A stretch of DNA of 64,000 nt from VXNE01 sp963668365 (GTDB taxonomy: Bacteria; Pseudomonadota; Gammaproteobacteria; Pseudomonadales; Azotimanducaceae): NCBI GenBank assembly GCA_963668365.1, contig OY764266.1:3534001-3598000 (forward strand), written 5' to 3'. Shown here piece after piece: positions 18,667 through 27,983 of this stretch. Position 1 is the first letter of the stretch. Every line of letters starts with the position of its first letter. The position numbers and the translations under genes are program-made. The notes beneath the pieces were generated by a model. The model made no database searches. It had not been told where the DNA came from and worked only from the letters and a program-made list of their open reading frames with translations.

Positions 18667-19686
18667 TCAGTCCTGATAGTAGACCGATCGCGCGATGCGC
18701 GAGGCTGTTTCTGTCGGCACTTCGCCGACCACGGTCACGAGGTGCGGGTCCACCTGTGTCGGCTTCACGACATGCGTCACCACCACCGTCGCGCCGTCCC
18801 GCGACACGAGGTCTGGAACATGGCTATCAGGTGTCGATTCCACGAATACGTGGAACGCGGCCAGGCCGTCGCTCCACATCATGGCGGTCACGGCCTCTCC
18901 TGATCCCCGCAGGTCGCACACTTCGGCGTCGGCCATGACGAAACCATCGGGTACCCAACCGGCATGCCACCTGATAGGCGCATCGGCTGAGCGCTCGCCG
19001 CCATTCTCCGAAGTCAGGGGCTCGCGAACCCAGCCCTCTCCCGGCTCCGGCTCCAGCGACGACTCGGAGATGCCGTCGCCGATCACCACGGACGCGAACT
19101 GGAACACCTCGAGATTGTCCCCGCGGGCATCGTGCAATTCCGAGCGGAGCAGCAGCGCGGTATCGTGATCAAGCCACAATCGGTGCCCGAAACGATCCTC
19201 GGTCCAGGGACGCAGCATGATCTGTACGGCCCGTCGACCGGCGATCCTGTCCTCGCCATCGATGCGTATGCGGTAGTGTTGTTCCGCGACTTCGAATCGA
19301 GGGGCGAAGGAGCGACCCCACGGTCCAACCGGGGTGCTGCCGCCAAAGCGCAGGCTCTCCTCGTCCGGCGGAGCCATTCGCACCACATGATCGCCGCGTC
19401 GTATGACTTCCCGAGGGACGCCGTTCAGTTGGACCAGGCGTACCCGCTTCACGCCGTCTACATTGAGGTGCACGATCCTCAGCGTCGCGAACTCGGAACC
19501 ACCGCGATACATGAACACGCCGTCGTAGCCGAGTTCGTCGAACGCGGCGTGCATCGCCTTCAGCCACTGTTCGGGGGTCTTTCTCTGGCTGGAGTCGGAC
19601 TGCGCATACGACATGACCGCGCTCGCCGCAAACAGCCAGGACAAGACGGGACGACTCGCATGGAACAAACGTCGGGCGCTATTCAT
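18667..19686 (-). CDS. rseB: Periplasmic sigma-E regulator RseB/MucB
   Basis: Periplasmic protein that binds RseA and protects it from proteolysis, sensing misassembled envelope components. 339 residues, with an N-terminal signal segment (PVLSWLFAASAVMSYAQ) and the LolA-like lipid-binding domain (ELGYDGVFMYRGGSEFATLR). A smaller C-terminal domain runs from about residue 225 (RWHAGWVPDGFVMADAE). The ATG overlaps the rseA stop by 4 bp. It is followed by rseC. Confidence 0.93.
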   Translation of the reverse strand: MNSARRLFHASRPVLSWLFAASAVMSYAQSDSSQRKTPEQWLKAMHAAFDELGYDGVFMYRGGSEFATLRIVHLNVDGVKRVRLVQLNGVPREVIRRGDHVVRMAPPDEESLRFGGSTPVGPWGRSFAPRFEVAEQHYRIRIDGEDRIAGRRAVQIMLRPWTEDRFGHRLWLDHDTALLLRSELHDARGDNLEVFQFASVVIGDGISESSLEPEPGEGWVREPLTSENGGERSADAPIRWHAGWVPDGFVMADAEVCDLRGSGEAVTAMMWSDGLAAFHVFVESTPDSHVPDLVSRDGATVVVTHVVKPTQVDPHLVTVVGEVPTETASRIARSVYYQD

Positions 19687-20267
19687 TGCAGGTCATTGCG
19701 GACCGCCTGGCCTTGCGGCCGATAGGTCGCCAGTTTGGCTATCGGGATTGGATGGGCGCGGTTCGCCATCGATTGCCGGCGCAGATGCTGCAACATGTAC
19801 TCACGAGCGCGTGCGCGGTCCTCCGCGGAAACGGACTCCCACGTCGCCTGTTGTACGAGGGTGGCAGGCGAATCGACCTGGGCGACCGGGTCTACCGGCA
19901 GTCGCATGCCACCAGGATGCCGGACCGGATACAGCCAGACAGCCAGCACGGTCGCCGCGGCGACTCCAAGCACCGCGGCGCCCGTCCGCAAACCGAAGGG
20001 ATTGCGTCGCGGGGCACCCTCGGGCGTCTCCGTCGATTCCTCGCCAGCGCCGCCATCGACCGCGTCCCATAGGCTCGCGATCGCTTCGGCGCTAGCCGTC
20101 GAATCTACGGGCTCGTCCGCCATCGCAGCGCGCGCCAGGTGAAATCGATCCCAGGTCTCGCGCAGGTCATCGTCTTGTGCTATCTGATCAAAGATGCGCC
20201 GCGTTTCAAGCTCCGACGCCTCACCATCCATGATGGCCGACAAAGCTTCCTTAACTTTATCAGTCAC
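19683..20267 (-). CDS. rseA: Anti-sigma-E factor RseA/MucA
   Basis: Inner-membrane anti-sigma factor holding RpoE. The N-terminal cytoplasmic sigma-binding domain starts MTDKVKEALSAIMDGEASEL. One membrane helix lies near residues 95-113 (GAAVLGVAAATVLAVWLY), and the remaining 80 residues are periplasmic. Its length of 194 residues is normal for MucA-type proteins. It overlaps rpoE upstream and rseB downstream by 4 bp each, giving tight stoichiometric coupling of sigma factor and antagonist. Confidence 0.93.
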   Translation of the reverse strand: MTDKVKEALSAIMDGEASELETRRIFDQIAQDDDLRETWDRFHLARAAMADEPVDSTASAEAIASLWDAVDGGAGEESTETPEGAPRRNPFGLRTGAAVLGVAAATVLAVWLYPVRHPGGMRLPVDPVAQVDSPATLVQQATWESVSAEDRARAREYMLQHLRRQSMANRAHPIPIAKLATYRPQGQAVRNDLQ

Positions 20268-20914
20268 TTGTAACCGTCTCCCACAACTGTACTCGCCCCC
20301 ATCCCGGATGCTGCGCCATCCTGCCGCCTTCGACCGACGAGAAAGCGGATTCGCTCGTCAATCGATTCACGCGCTCGGAAGATGCGCGAACGAACGGTGC
20401 CAACAGGACAATCCGTGATTTCGGCGATTTGTCGATAGCTTAGACCATCAAACTCTCGAAGAGTTACCGTCGTTCTCAAATCGTCCGGCAAATCCGCAAT
20501 GGCCTGCCTGATCGCGGCGGCGAGTTCGTCCCGGCGAAGCGCTTGTTCCGGACTCTCCGAATCGCGCAACGCATAGGCGCCGTCGGTCTGTTCCAGTTGC
20601 TCCGCCGTGCCAATATCCATATCGACGGTCGGAGTCCGGCGGCCCGAAGCGGCGACGTGGTTCTTCGACGCGTTGATGGCGATTCGGTAGAGCCAGGTAT
20701 AGAAGGCACTGTCGCCTCGAAAGTTCGGCAATGCGCGGTAGGCCTTGATGAAGGCCTCCTGCACGACGTCGTCGAGTTCCGCGGTGTCACGCACGAAACG
20801 TCCCACGAGACCTCTGATCTTGTGCCGATACCGCAGGAACAGCAGGTCGAACGCCCGCCGGTCACCTTTCTGCGCGCGGCGCACAAGTTCCTGATCAGGT
20901 TCAGCAGCAGCCAA
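20264..20914 (-). CDS. rpoE: RNA polymerase sigma-E factor (RpoE/AlgU)
   Basis: ECF sigma factor for envelope stress. 216 residues, about 20 longer than E. coli RpoE because of a C-terminal tail. Region 2 contains DLLFLRYRHKIRGLVGRFVR and DDVVQEAFIKAYRALPNFRG; region 4 contains LREFDGLSYRQIAEITDCP and VGTVRSRIFRARE. The start is TTG at 20914, supported by alignment of DQELVRRAQKGDRRAFDLL with family N-termini; no ATG or GTG lies nearby in frame. It is the first gene of the string that continues to recO, and is divergent from nadB. Confidence 0.95.
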   Translation of the reverse strand: MAAAEPDQELVRRAQKGDRRAFDLLFLRYRHKIRGLVGRFVRDTAELDDVVQEAFIKAYRALPNFRGDSAFYTWLYRIAINASKNHVAASGRRTPTVDMDIGTAEQLEQTDGAYALRDSESPEQALRRDELAAAIRQAIADLPDDLRTTVTLREFDGLSYRQIAEITDCPVGTVRSRIFRARESIDERIRFLVGRRRQDGAASGMGASTVVGDGYK

Positions 20915-20996
20915 CTATCGCATCCCACTCGACCGTCGGAGATCGGCATCCAGAACGCCTCCGACACTTGCGCTCGGCATTCTGCATCTTGCGCGC

Positions 20997-21025
20997 GGTA
21001 TATACTAGCCCGCGTACTGCGCCAA
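20997..21025 (-). promoter_or_regulatory. Possible sigma-70 promoter of the rpoE operon
   Basis: On the minus strand TTGGCG (21025-21020) and TATACC (21002-20997) are separated by 17 bp and lie about 80 bp upstream of the rpoE start. I looked for a sigma-E type GAACTT/TCTGA pair, which usually autoregulates this operon, and did not find a convincing one in the 205-bp rpoE-nadB interval. A plus-strand TTGTCG (21031) with TAATTT (21054) at 17-bp spacing could serve nadB. Confidence 0.35.
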
Positions 21026-21119
21026 GCCACTTGTCGACCGACAGAATGTTATTTAATTTCAATTGGATATATCCATACTTTGGAAAGCGTGAGTTCGCGC
21101 GCGGAAGCTGGCCCAGCCG

Positions 21120-22763
21120 ATGAACGACCGCCATCACGCCGATGTGCTCATCATCGGCAGCGGCGCGGCCGGCCTCGCGGCCGCAATCCAGCTCGCCGAC
21201 CGGGCGCACGTAATCGTGTTGTCGAAAGACAGCATAGACGGCGGATCCACGAACCGCGCCCAGGGCGGCATCGCTGCGGTCACGGGCCCCGGCGACTCGC
21301 CCGAAGCCCATATACGGGACACCATGCGCGCCGGCGCGGGGCTATGCGACGAACAGGTCGTTCGCTATGCGGTGGAAAAGGGCCCCGAAGTCATCGACCG
21401 CCTGATGGACTACGGCCTGCTGTTCGACACCGACGGCGAAGCGACATTCCACTTGACCCGGGAGGGAGGACACAGCCATCGCCGCGTCCTGCATGTGGCC
21501 GATCATACCGGTCGCGCGATCGAGAGCGCGCTAGCCCAGCGCGCTCTGGAACATGCCGGCATCGAATTCCTGATCGGCCGCTTGGCAATAGACGTGGTTA
21601 CGACCGGCAAGCTGGGGATGTTGCCGGACCGCGCCATCGGCGCCTATGTCTACAACCGCGAAACGGATGATGTGGAACTCATTCAGGCGTCAAACATCGT
21701 GCTCGCGACCGGCGGCGCCAGCAAGGCCTACCTCTATACGAGCAACCCCGACGGCGCCACCGGAGACGGTATGGCGATGGCCTGGCGGGCGGGATGTCGC
21801 GTCGCCAACATGGAGTTCAACCAGTTTCATCCGACCTGCCTGTACCATCCGCACGCAAAGTCTTTTCTCATCTCCGAAGCTGTCCGGGGTGAAGGCGGTC
21901 GCCTGCTGCTGCCGAACGGGGACAGCTTCATGCACCGCTTCGACCCGCGCGGGGAGTTGGCGTCCCGAGATGTCGTCGCGCGCGCCATCGACCACGAGAT
22001 GAAGCGGCTGGGGGCCGACTGCCTGTATCTCGACATCAGTCATCGCTCGGCGGATTTCATCGAATCGCATTTCCCGACCATTCGCGCGCGCTGCGAGAGG
22101 TTCGGCATCGACATGACCAGGGAGCCCGTGCCCGTGGTTCCCGCCGCCCACTACACCTGCGGCGGCGTGCTGGTCGACCGTGACGGCGCGACGGACGTGC
22201 CGGGGCTATACGCCATCGGCGAAACCGCCTGCACCGGACTGCATGGCGCCAACCGGCTTGCGAGCAACTCCCTGCTCGAATGCATGGTGTTCGCGCGCTC
22301 CGCCGCCGATCACGTCCTGGGAGACCTCACAAGCGGGAAGCGGCGCCTGCCCGATGCGCCCGCCTGGGACGCGAGCCGCGTGACGGACTCCGACGAAGAT
22401 GTGGTCCTGTCCCACAATTGGGATGAACTGCGGCGTTTCATGTGGGATTACGTAGGGATCGTACGGACCAACAAGCGTCTCGAGCGCGCGTACCGGCGCA
22501 TCGAACTGCTGAAAAAGGAAGTCCACGAATACTACGCGAACCACCACATTTCGAACGACCTCATCGAGTTGCGCAATGTCATACTCGTGGCCGAGCTCAT
22601 GGTGCGCTGCGCCATGTCGCGCCGCGAGAGTCGAGGCCTGCACTACACCCTGGACTATCCCCGCGCGCTGAACCGGGCCCTGCCGAGCGTCCTCAGTCCC
22701 AGCTCGGATCCCTGGGACGTCCTTCAGCCGCTGGCCGACCGCCGCAGTCGAGCGAAGTCCTGA
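21120..22763 (+). CDS. nadB: L-aspartate oxidase
   Basis: FAD enzyme that oxidises L-aspartate to iminoaspartate, the first step of de novo NAD synthesis. 547 residues. The dinucleotide-binding motif IIGSGAAGLAAAIQLA is at 10-25, followed by GGSTNRAQGGIAAV. Substrate-site segments HHVAD-like (RVLHVADHTGR) and HYTCGGV are present, then GLYAIGETACTGLHGANRL, and the C-terminal helical domain has SRESRGLHYTLDYP. ATG 21120 is preceded by a divergent intergenic region shared with rpoE, a gene order known from Pseudomonas. The 3' end overlaps the convergent ygfX-like gene by 40 bp. Confidence 0.95.
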   Translation: MNDRHHADVLIIGSGAAGLAAAIQLADRAHVIVLSKDSIDGGSTNRAQGGIAAVTGPGDSPEAHIRDTMRAGAGLCDEQVVRYAVEKGPEVIDRLMDYGLLFDTDGEATFHLTREGGHSHRRVLHVADHTGRAIESALAQRALEHAGIEFLIGRLAIDVVTTGKLGMLPDRAIGAYVYNRETDDVELIQASNIVLATGGASKAYLYTSNPDGATGDGMAMAWRAGCRVANMEFNQFHPTCLYHPHAKSFLISEAVRGEGGRLLLPNGDSFMHRFDPRGELASRDVVARAIDHEMKRLGADCLYLDISHRSADFIESHFPTIRARCERFGIDMTREPVPVVPAAHYTCGGVLVDRDGATDVPGLYAIGETACTGLHGANRLASNSLLECMVFARSAADHVLGDLTSGKRRLPDAPAWDASRVTDSDEDVVLSHNWDELRRFMWDYVGIVRTNKRLERAYRRIELLKKEVHEYYANHHISNDLIELRNVILVAELMVRCAMSRRESRGLHYTLDYPRALNRALPSVLSPSSDPWDVLQPLADRRSRAKS

Positions 22764-23107
22764 GCCGGCAACCGCCCGCGCCGGACGGGCAGCACACGCC
22801 GGGTGGTCGGGATGACAAGCCACCTCCGGGTCATCCAGCACGCGCCCGCCAGGCGCAGCACGTCACCGTGGCGGCGCACCTCCAGGTGGTCGTCGAAAGC
22901 GATCAACAGGTACGTTTCACCCGGTCGGGCGCGCATGAACTTGTATGCGAAGCTCGCTGTGCATGCGGCGATCCACCAGGGCGACAGCAGCGTTCCGAGC
23001 ACAACCGCGAGCAACGCGTGCACTGTCCCGACCGCGATGAACCAGTCCGCGCCAAGCGACCACCGAATGACGTGGCGTCCCGAAAACCGGGTTTCCAGGG
23101 ACGTCAC
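22724..23107 (-). CDS. YgfX-like membrane protein
   Basis: Predicted 127-residue inner-membrane protein from GTG 23107, with two adjacent hydrophobic helices (WFIAVGTVHALLAVVLGTLL and WWIAACTASFAYKFM). A beta-rich tail ends RGRLPAQDFARLRR, the ending typical of the YgfX family. Placement convergent to nadB agrees with Pseudomonas-type synteny, where ygfX pairs with sdhE; no sdhE gene is present here, since only 136 bp separates this gene from ung. The frame is open further upstream, so an N-terminal extension is possible. Confidence 0.6.
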   Translation of the reverse strand: MTSLETRFSGRHVIRWSLGADWFIAVGTVHALLAVVLGTLLSPWWIAACTASFAYKFMRARPGETYLLIAFDDHLEVRRHGDVLRLAGACWMTRRWLVIPTTRRVLPVRRGRLPAQDFARLRRSASG

Positions 23108-23243
23108 ATGGGCTTCTCGAGGCCCGGAACAGTTTGGTCCGATGTCGTGTCGGTCGTTTTCCGCAGGCCTTGCCGCCCGCTTCGACGCGCCGATGAGACC
23201 GAAGAACCAGTTACGGAGATCGGCCACGACCCGGGCCACGACA

Positions 23244-23942
23244 CTAATCCACGGCGAACCAATCAATGGGATCAAACCCCCGGGCCTGAAGATATCGATT
23301 CGCGCTGGAAAAGTGACGGCAACCGAAAAAGCCCCGGCTCGCCGATAGCGGCGACGGGTGCGGAGCCGTGAGAACCAGGTGTCGGCGCGTGTCCACGAGC
23401 GCGCCCTTTCGTTGCGCATAGCTTCCCCAGAGCAGGAACACCACCGATTCCCTCTGGTCCTTGATCAACTCGACAACGCGGTCGGTGAACGTCTCCCAAC
23501 CGCGTCCCTGGTGCGAGCCGGCGTTTCCCCGAACGACGGTCAGCACGGAGTTCAACAGCAGCACGCCCTGCTTCGCCCAGGGTATCAGGCATCCGTGGCC
23601 CGGCGGGATTTCACCGCCGCCGACGTCGTCGGACACCTCCTGAAATATGTTCTCCAGCGACGGCGGGCGAGGCACGCCGGGTCGAACGGAGAAACAAAGC
23701 CCATGCGCCTGGTTGGGCCCGTGATAGGGATCCTGGCCAATGACAACCACGCGCACCTTGGGAAGCGGCGTCAGGTTCAGCGCGGCGAATATCTCGCTGC
23801 CCTTCGGATACACGGTCTTGCGCGCGCGCTTCTCGGCGAGGAGGAACTCCCGCAGTCGCTGCATGTAGGGCTTTTCGAACTCGGCCAACAGCGCCGCCTT
23901 CCAGGACGGCTCGAGCACGACGCGATCCGCCGCTTCGCTCAT
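23244..23942 (-). CDS. ung: Uracil-DNA glycosylase (family 1)
   Basis: Removes uracil from DNA. 232 residues with the catalytic water-activating motif GQDPYHGPNQAHGLCFSV around 69-86, the phenylalanine/asparagine uracil-binding region LLLNSVLTV, and the DNA-intercalating loop HPSPLSASRGFFGCRHFS. All catalytic positions (Asp in GQDP and His in HPSP) are present. The ATG overlaps the lysS stop by 4 bp. Confidence 0.96.
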   Translation of the reverse strand: MSEAADRVVLEPSWKAALLAEFEKPYMQRLREFLLAEKRARKTVYPKGSEIFAALNLTPLPKVRVVVIGQDPYHGPNQAHGLCFSVRPGVPRPPSLENIFQEVSDDVGGGEIPPGHGCLIPWAKQGVLLLNSVLTVVRGNAGSHQGRGWETFTDRVVELIKDQRESVVFLLWGSYAQRKGALVDTRRHLVLTAPHPSPLSASRGFFGCRHFSSANRYLQARGFDPIDWFAVD

Positions 23943-25423
23943 GTCTCGACCTTGCGCATTTGCGGGAACAGCAGGACGTCTCTTATGGAGGACGCGTCGG
24001 ATAGCAGCATCATCAATCGATCGATGCCCACGCCTTCGCCCGCCGTCGGCGGCATGCCGTATTCCAGCGCCGTGACGTAGTCGGCATCGTAGTGCATGGC
24101 TTCGTCGTCACCGCGGGACTTGAGTTCGGCTTGGCTCCGAAACCGCGCGGCCTGGTCCTCCGGGTCGTTGATCTCGGAAAACCCGTTGGCGATTTCACGG
24201 CCGCCGACAAAGTACTCGAACCGTTCGGCGATGCCGGGGTCCGCATCGCTTCGGCGCGCGAGCGGTGAAACCTCGGTCGGGTAGCGTGTGATGAATGTCG
24301 GCTGCATGAGCTTGTGTTCGACGTGACGCTCGAACAACTCCGTCAGTATCCGGCCATAGCCCCAATCGTCTTCGATGTCGACGTGCCTATTGCGCGCAGC
24401 ACTCCTGAGGCGCGCCTCGCTGGCGAGATCCTCCGTTGTCATGTCCGTGTGCTCAACCAGCGAATCGGCCATCGTGTAGCGCCGCGCGGGCGCCCCGAAG
24501 TCGACTTCGGCGCCCTGGCAGGAGACGACGCAGGAGCCGGTCACCCTGCCCGCCACTTCGCGCATCAACTCTTCGGTAAGGCGCATCAGGTCTTCGAACG
24601 TGCTGTAAGCCTGGTAGAACTCCAGCATCGTGAACTCCGGATTGTGCCGCCTCGACAGGCCTTCGTTTCGGAAGCTCCGGTTGATTTCATATACGCGTTC
24701 GAAACCGCCCACCGTCAATCGCTTCAGATACAGTTCCGGGGCAATACGCAGGTAGAGGTCCGTGTCGAGCGCATTGTGTCGCGTAACGAACGGCCGCGCC
24801 GCGGCTCCGCCGGGAATCGGATGCATCATCGGCGTTTCCACTTCGAGGTAGCCCCGGGCGTCGAAGAACCGCCGCAGTTCCGCCAGCAGCCGCGAGCGCA
24901 TCGCGAAGCGCGAGCGCGACTCTTCGCTCATGATGAGATCGAGATAGCGCTGCCTGTACCTGATTTCGGTATCCGCGAGGCCGTGGTATTTCTCCGGCAA
25001 TGCCCGCAACGCCTTGGTCAGCATGTGAATCGTCTCTGCGGCGACCGTGAGTTCGCCCCTGTTGGTCCGCATGAGCGTCCCCGAGACGCCGACGATATCG
25101 CCAATGTCGTACAACTCGCGGAAGTCCGCGTAGGCGGAATCACCGACATCGTCGCTGCGCAGGTAGCACTGGATGCGGCCGCTGCCGTCCTGCAGCGTGA
25201 CGAAACTCGCCTTGCCCATGACCCGGCGCAACATCATGCGTCCGGCGACCGTGACGGATACGGCCCGCTCTTCAAGCGCCGCCTTGTCAGCCGCCGCGTA
25301 CGCTTCGTGCAGTTGTGCCGCCAGCGAAGAGCGCTCGAACCCGCTCGGGTAGGCCAGGCCACGTTCTCGCAGGGCGGCCAGTTTGCCGCGGCGGACCGTC
25401 AGCATGTCGCCCTCTTCCGCCAT
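23939..25423 (-). CDS. lysS: Lysyl-tRNA synthetase (class II)
   Basis: Charges tRNA-Lys. The protein has 494 residues from ATG 25423, close to the 505 of E. coli. An N-terminal OB-fold anticodon domain (VTVAGRMMLRRVMGKASFVT) precedes the class II core. Motif 2 is FRNEGLSRRHNPEFTMLEFY and motif 3 is GEGVGIDRLMMLLSDASSIR. The start overlaps the prfB stop as TGATG, so the two are translationally coupled; prfB-lysS is a conserved pair. The frame is open upstream within prfB but carries no conserved sequence. Confidence 0.96.
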   Translation of the reverse strand: MAEEGDMLTVRRGKLAALRERGLAYPSGFERSSLAAQLHEAYAAADKAALEERAVSVTVAGRMMLRRVMGKASFVTLQDGSGRIQCYLRSDDVGDSAYADFRELYDIGDIVGVSGTLMRTNRGELTVAAETIHMLTKALRALPEKYHGLADTEIRYRQRYLDLIMSEESRSRFAMRSRLLAELRRFFDARGYLEVETPMMHPIPGGAAARPFVTRHNALDTDLYLRIAPELYLKRLTVGGFERVYEINRSFRNEGLSRRHNPEFTMLEFYQAYSTFEDLMRLTEELMREVAGRVTGSCVVSCQGAEVDFGAPARRYTMADSLVEHTDMTTEDLASEARLRSAARNRHVDIEDDWGYGRILTELFERHVEHKLMQPTFITRYPTEVSPLARRSDADPGIAERFEYFVGGREIANGFSEINDPEDQAARFRSQAELKSRGDDEAMHYDADYVTALEYGMPPTAGEGVGIDRLMMLLSDASSIRDVLLFPQMRKVET

Positions 25424-26527
25424 CAGCCACCGAACCCGGTCTTGAGACTGGCCTCGATGAAGTCGTCGAGATCGCCGTCGAGGACATTGTTCGGGTCGCC
25501 GCGTTCGACGCCGGTCCTCAAGTCCTTGACCCGCGATTGATCTAGGACGTAGGACCGAATCTGGTTGCCCCAGCCTATATCGACCTTGCTGTCTTCCACC
25601 GCCTGTTGCTCTGCCTGGCGCTTGCGCAACTCGTGTTCGTAGAGCTTCGCGCGAAGCTGCTTGAATGCCCTGTCCTTGTTCTGGTGTTGCGAGCGTTCGC
25701 TCTGGCACTGGACGACAATCCCGGTGGGCAGATGCGTCAGCCGCACCGCGGAGTCGGTGCGATTCACATGCTGTCCCCCGGCGCCGCTGGCCCGGTACGT
25801 GTCGACCCGGACATCGCCGGGCGCGATCTCGATCTCGATATCGTCATCGACTTCGGGCGAAACGAAAACAGAGGCAAACGAAGTGTGGCGCCTGTTGCCG
25901 GCGTCGAAAGGCGACTTCCGCACAAGTCGGTGCACGCCCGTCTCGGTGCGCAACCAGCCGTAGGCGTAGTCTCCCGTGAACTGAACCGTAGCGCCCTTGA
26001 TCCCGGCAACGTCACCGACCGACACGTCGATGACATCCGTCTTGAAGTCGCTCCGTTCGCCCCAGCGCAGGTACATGCGCAACAGCATCTCGGCCCAATC
26101 CTGGGCCTCGGTGCCTCCGGAGCCAGACTGGATCTCCAGAAACGCGTTGGCGGGATCCATCTCGTGATTGAACATGCGCCGGAACTCGAGTTCCGCGATC
26201 GTTGTCTCGACGCCGTCCAGGTCGGCACCGATGTCGTCCAGCGCGTCCGCATCCTGTTCTGCGGCGGCGAGTTCCGCCAGTTCCGATGCGTCGGACAAAT
26301 CAGCGGACATAGCAGCAAGCCCGCCGACAACCTTGCTCAGCGCTGACCGCTCGCGCGACAACGCCTGGGCTCGATCCTGATTCTGCCAGACGTCGGGCGC
26401 CGCAAGTTCGCGCTCGACCCGTTCCAGCCGTTGCTGCCGTGATTCGTAGTCAAAGATACCCCCACAGCGCTTCGCGACGCGCGTCAAGGTCCTTGATCCG
26501 GTCGCGGATTGAATTGACTTCAGCCAT
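25423..26527 (-). CDS. prfB: Peptide chain release factor 2, with programmed +1 frameshift
   Basis: Recognises UGA and UAA stop codons. Translation starts at ATG 26527 and reads 25 codons to an in-frame TGA at 26452-26450. A +1 shift continues as GYL-DYES and then 342 codons to the stop, for a total of about 367 residues (E. coli has 365). Tripeptide anticodon SPF lies in RKSPFDAGNRRHTSF and the catalytic motif in YRASGAGGQHVNRTDSAV. The gene is followed by overlapping lysS. Normal synteny with recJ upstream is interrupted by a transposase gene at 26803-27726. Confidence 0.95.
26449..26466 (-). other. prfB programmed +1 frameshift site
   Basis: Minus-strand sequence GTGGGGGTATCTTTGAC combines a Shine-Dalgarno-like GGGGG, the slippery codon CTT, the in-frame stop TGA and a following C. 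This is the canonical RF2 autoregulatory signal: low RF2 lets the ribosome slip on CTT-T and make more RF2. Spacing of the G run to CTT is as in E. coli. Confidence 0.95.
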
Positions 26528-26802
26528 GGGAGAGTCCAAAAGTCAGAATTGTACCCTCTACAGATAAGCGGACACACATCTTCGAATCCACGCATTTCTT
26601 CGGACCGTAAAACACAACACCCTCCCTGTTTTCGGACACACACCCCCGGGTCGCAGAGTACGGCCAACACCGGCACGCCATGGCGAGGATGTTTCGCACC
26701 CACAGCAGCGGCCATGTCGGCGCCCAATCGCTGACAACCGCCCACGCTTCTTGCCGACCTGTGCCATCGACGCCACGCGTCTCCCCCGTCACACTTCCCG
26801 AT
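26528..26802. repeat. Intergenic interval with paired GTGTGTCCG-type repeats (prfB/RAYT)
   Basis: This 275-bp interval contains two copies of CGGACACACA (26569 and 26633), each followed by a short GC-rich palindrome-like tail (near CTTCGAA and CCCCCGGG). On the minus strand the unit reads GTGTGTCCG, resembling the GTGTGTCTC units found beyond the transposase gene at 27984-28063. The interval should also contain the prfB promoter, but I see no clear one. Confidence 0.45.
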
Positions 26803-27726
26803 ATGGCAACTCCACGACACATGCTCGTCGACGACCAACAGGCCTGCGACTACCACATCGCCTCACGCTGCGTCCGCCGGGCATGGCTTTGCGGCCGCGA
26901 CAAGCGCTCCGGTAGGGACTACTCTCATCGTCGACGATGGCTCGTCGAACGCATACTCATGCTGGCCCGATGCTTCGCTATCGAAATCTACGCCTACGCC
27001 GTCATGAGCAACCACTTTCACATCGTCCTCCACTATGACCCCAAAGCCTGCCTCGCCTGGAGCAACGAAGAGGTCGCCCATCGATGGACCGAGGCGTTCC
27101 CGCCGAAGGTTCGCCGGGGCGACGACCTCGACGCGGCCAAGGCGGCGGCCCGCGCACTCTTGCTGGGCGACCCCGTACGCCTGGCCCGAGCACGGCGCAC
27201 CCTCGGCTCGCTTTCCCACTTCATGAAGCACCTCAAGCAGCCCATCGCTCGGCGCGCCAATGGCGAGGACGGCTGCGACGGCCACTTCTTCGAACAGCGC
27301 TTCTACTCTGGCGCGCTTCTCAGCGAGAAGGCCATCCTCGCAGCCATGGCCTATGTCGACCTGAATCCGGTTCGGGACAGGCTGGCGAGACGCCTCGAGC
27401 AGTGCCGAGACGCCTCCGTCGGCGTCCGTCTGCGAGAGAACAGCGCCGACGCCCTCACCGCCTACCTACGGCCCCTCGCCTCTGGACTCCCGCAGCCGAC
27501 CGTCCCACGCCTCGGCGTGACTCTCGCCGACTACCTCGAACTCCTGGGCAATATGGCCGACGCCCTGACCGGATCCCAGCCTCAACCGTCTGATCGCATC
27601 GCGCGATGGGTCGCTCGAACCGCCTCCCTGCGCAAGCGCCAGCGCGCATACGGACCGGTCGAATCCCTACGACAATGGACCGGGCACCGCGGTTTCCAGT
27701 TGCGCGAGGAACCTCTGCCAAACTAA
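26803..27726 (+). CDS. REP-associated tyrosine transposase (Y1_Tnp / IS200-like)
   Basis: 307-residue HUH-type single-strand transposase. The metal-binding His-hydrophobe-His motif is in the segment YAVMSNHFHIVLHYDP near residues 66-81, and the C-terminal conserved region is AAMAYVDLNPVRDRLARRLE. These are features of RAYT proteins, which mobilise or maintain REP palindromes. It is alone, without IS200-type ends, and flanked on both sides by short related repeats. It runs opposite to its neighbours prfB and recJ, separating a pair that is adjacent in many gammaproteobacteria. Confidence 0.85.
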   Translation: MATPRHMLVDDQQACDYHIASRCVRRAWLCGRDKRSGRDYSHRRRWLVERILMLARCFAIEIYAYAVMSNHFHIVLHYDPKACLAWSNEEVAHRWTEAFPPKVRRGDDLDAAKAAARALLLGDPVRLARARRTLGSLSHFMKHLKQPIARRANGEDGCDGHFFEQRFYSGALLSEKAILAAMAYVDLNPVRDRLARRLEQCRDASVGVRLRENSADALTAYLRPLASGLPQPTVPRLGVTLADYLELLGNMADALTGSQPQPSDRIARWVARTASLRKRQRAYGPVESLRQWTGHRGFQLREEPLPN

Positions 27727-27983
27727 TCCCCCGCCCCGGCAGCGAGCGTTCTGAACTAACCTCCAACGGACGCTTGACGCCACTTTCTTTTCCGGCCTGC
27801 CTTCTGCTCGCCCACAACGGAGCTGTCCGTTCAACCCTGTCGCCCTTGGCTGCCAGCGAGTCACCTGGACTATGGCCGAACCTTTTACCCCACTTAAACG
27901 CACTGCATTGTGCGCCTCGAATTCAAGCTGTCTGTGTCCCGAATCCATCCCGAATCCAAGTGTCCCGAAGCACATCGTAGTTG

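Noticed and set aside
20915..21119. Sigma-E dependent autoregulatory promoter upstream of rpoE
   Set aside because: A GAACTC near 21090 has no acceptable -10 partner at 16-17 bp, so I list only a weak sigma-70-like site.
24314..25540. Plus-strand frame opposite lysS/prfB
   Set aside because: Shadow frame without similarity; lysS and prfB occupy the region with full conserved motifs.
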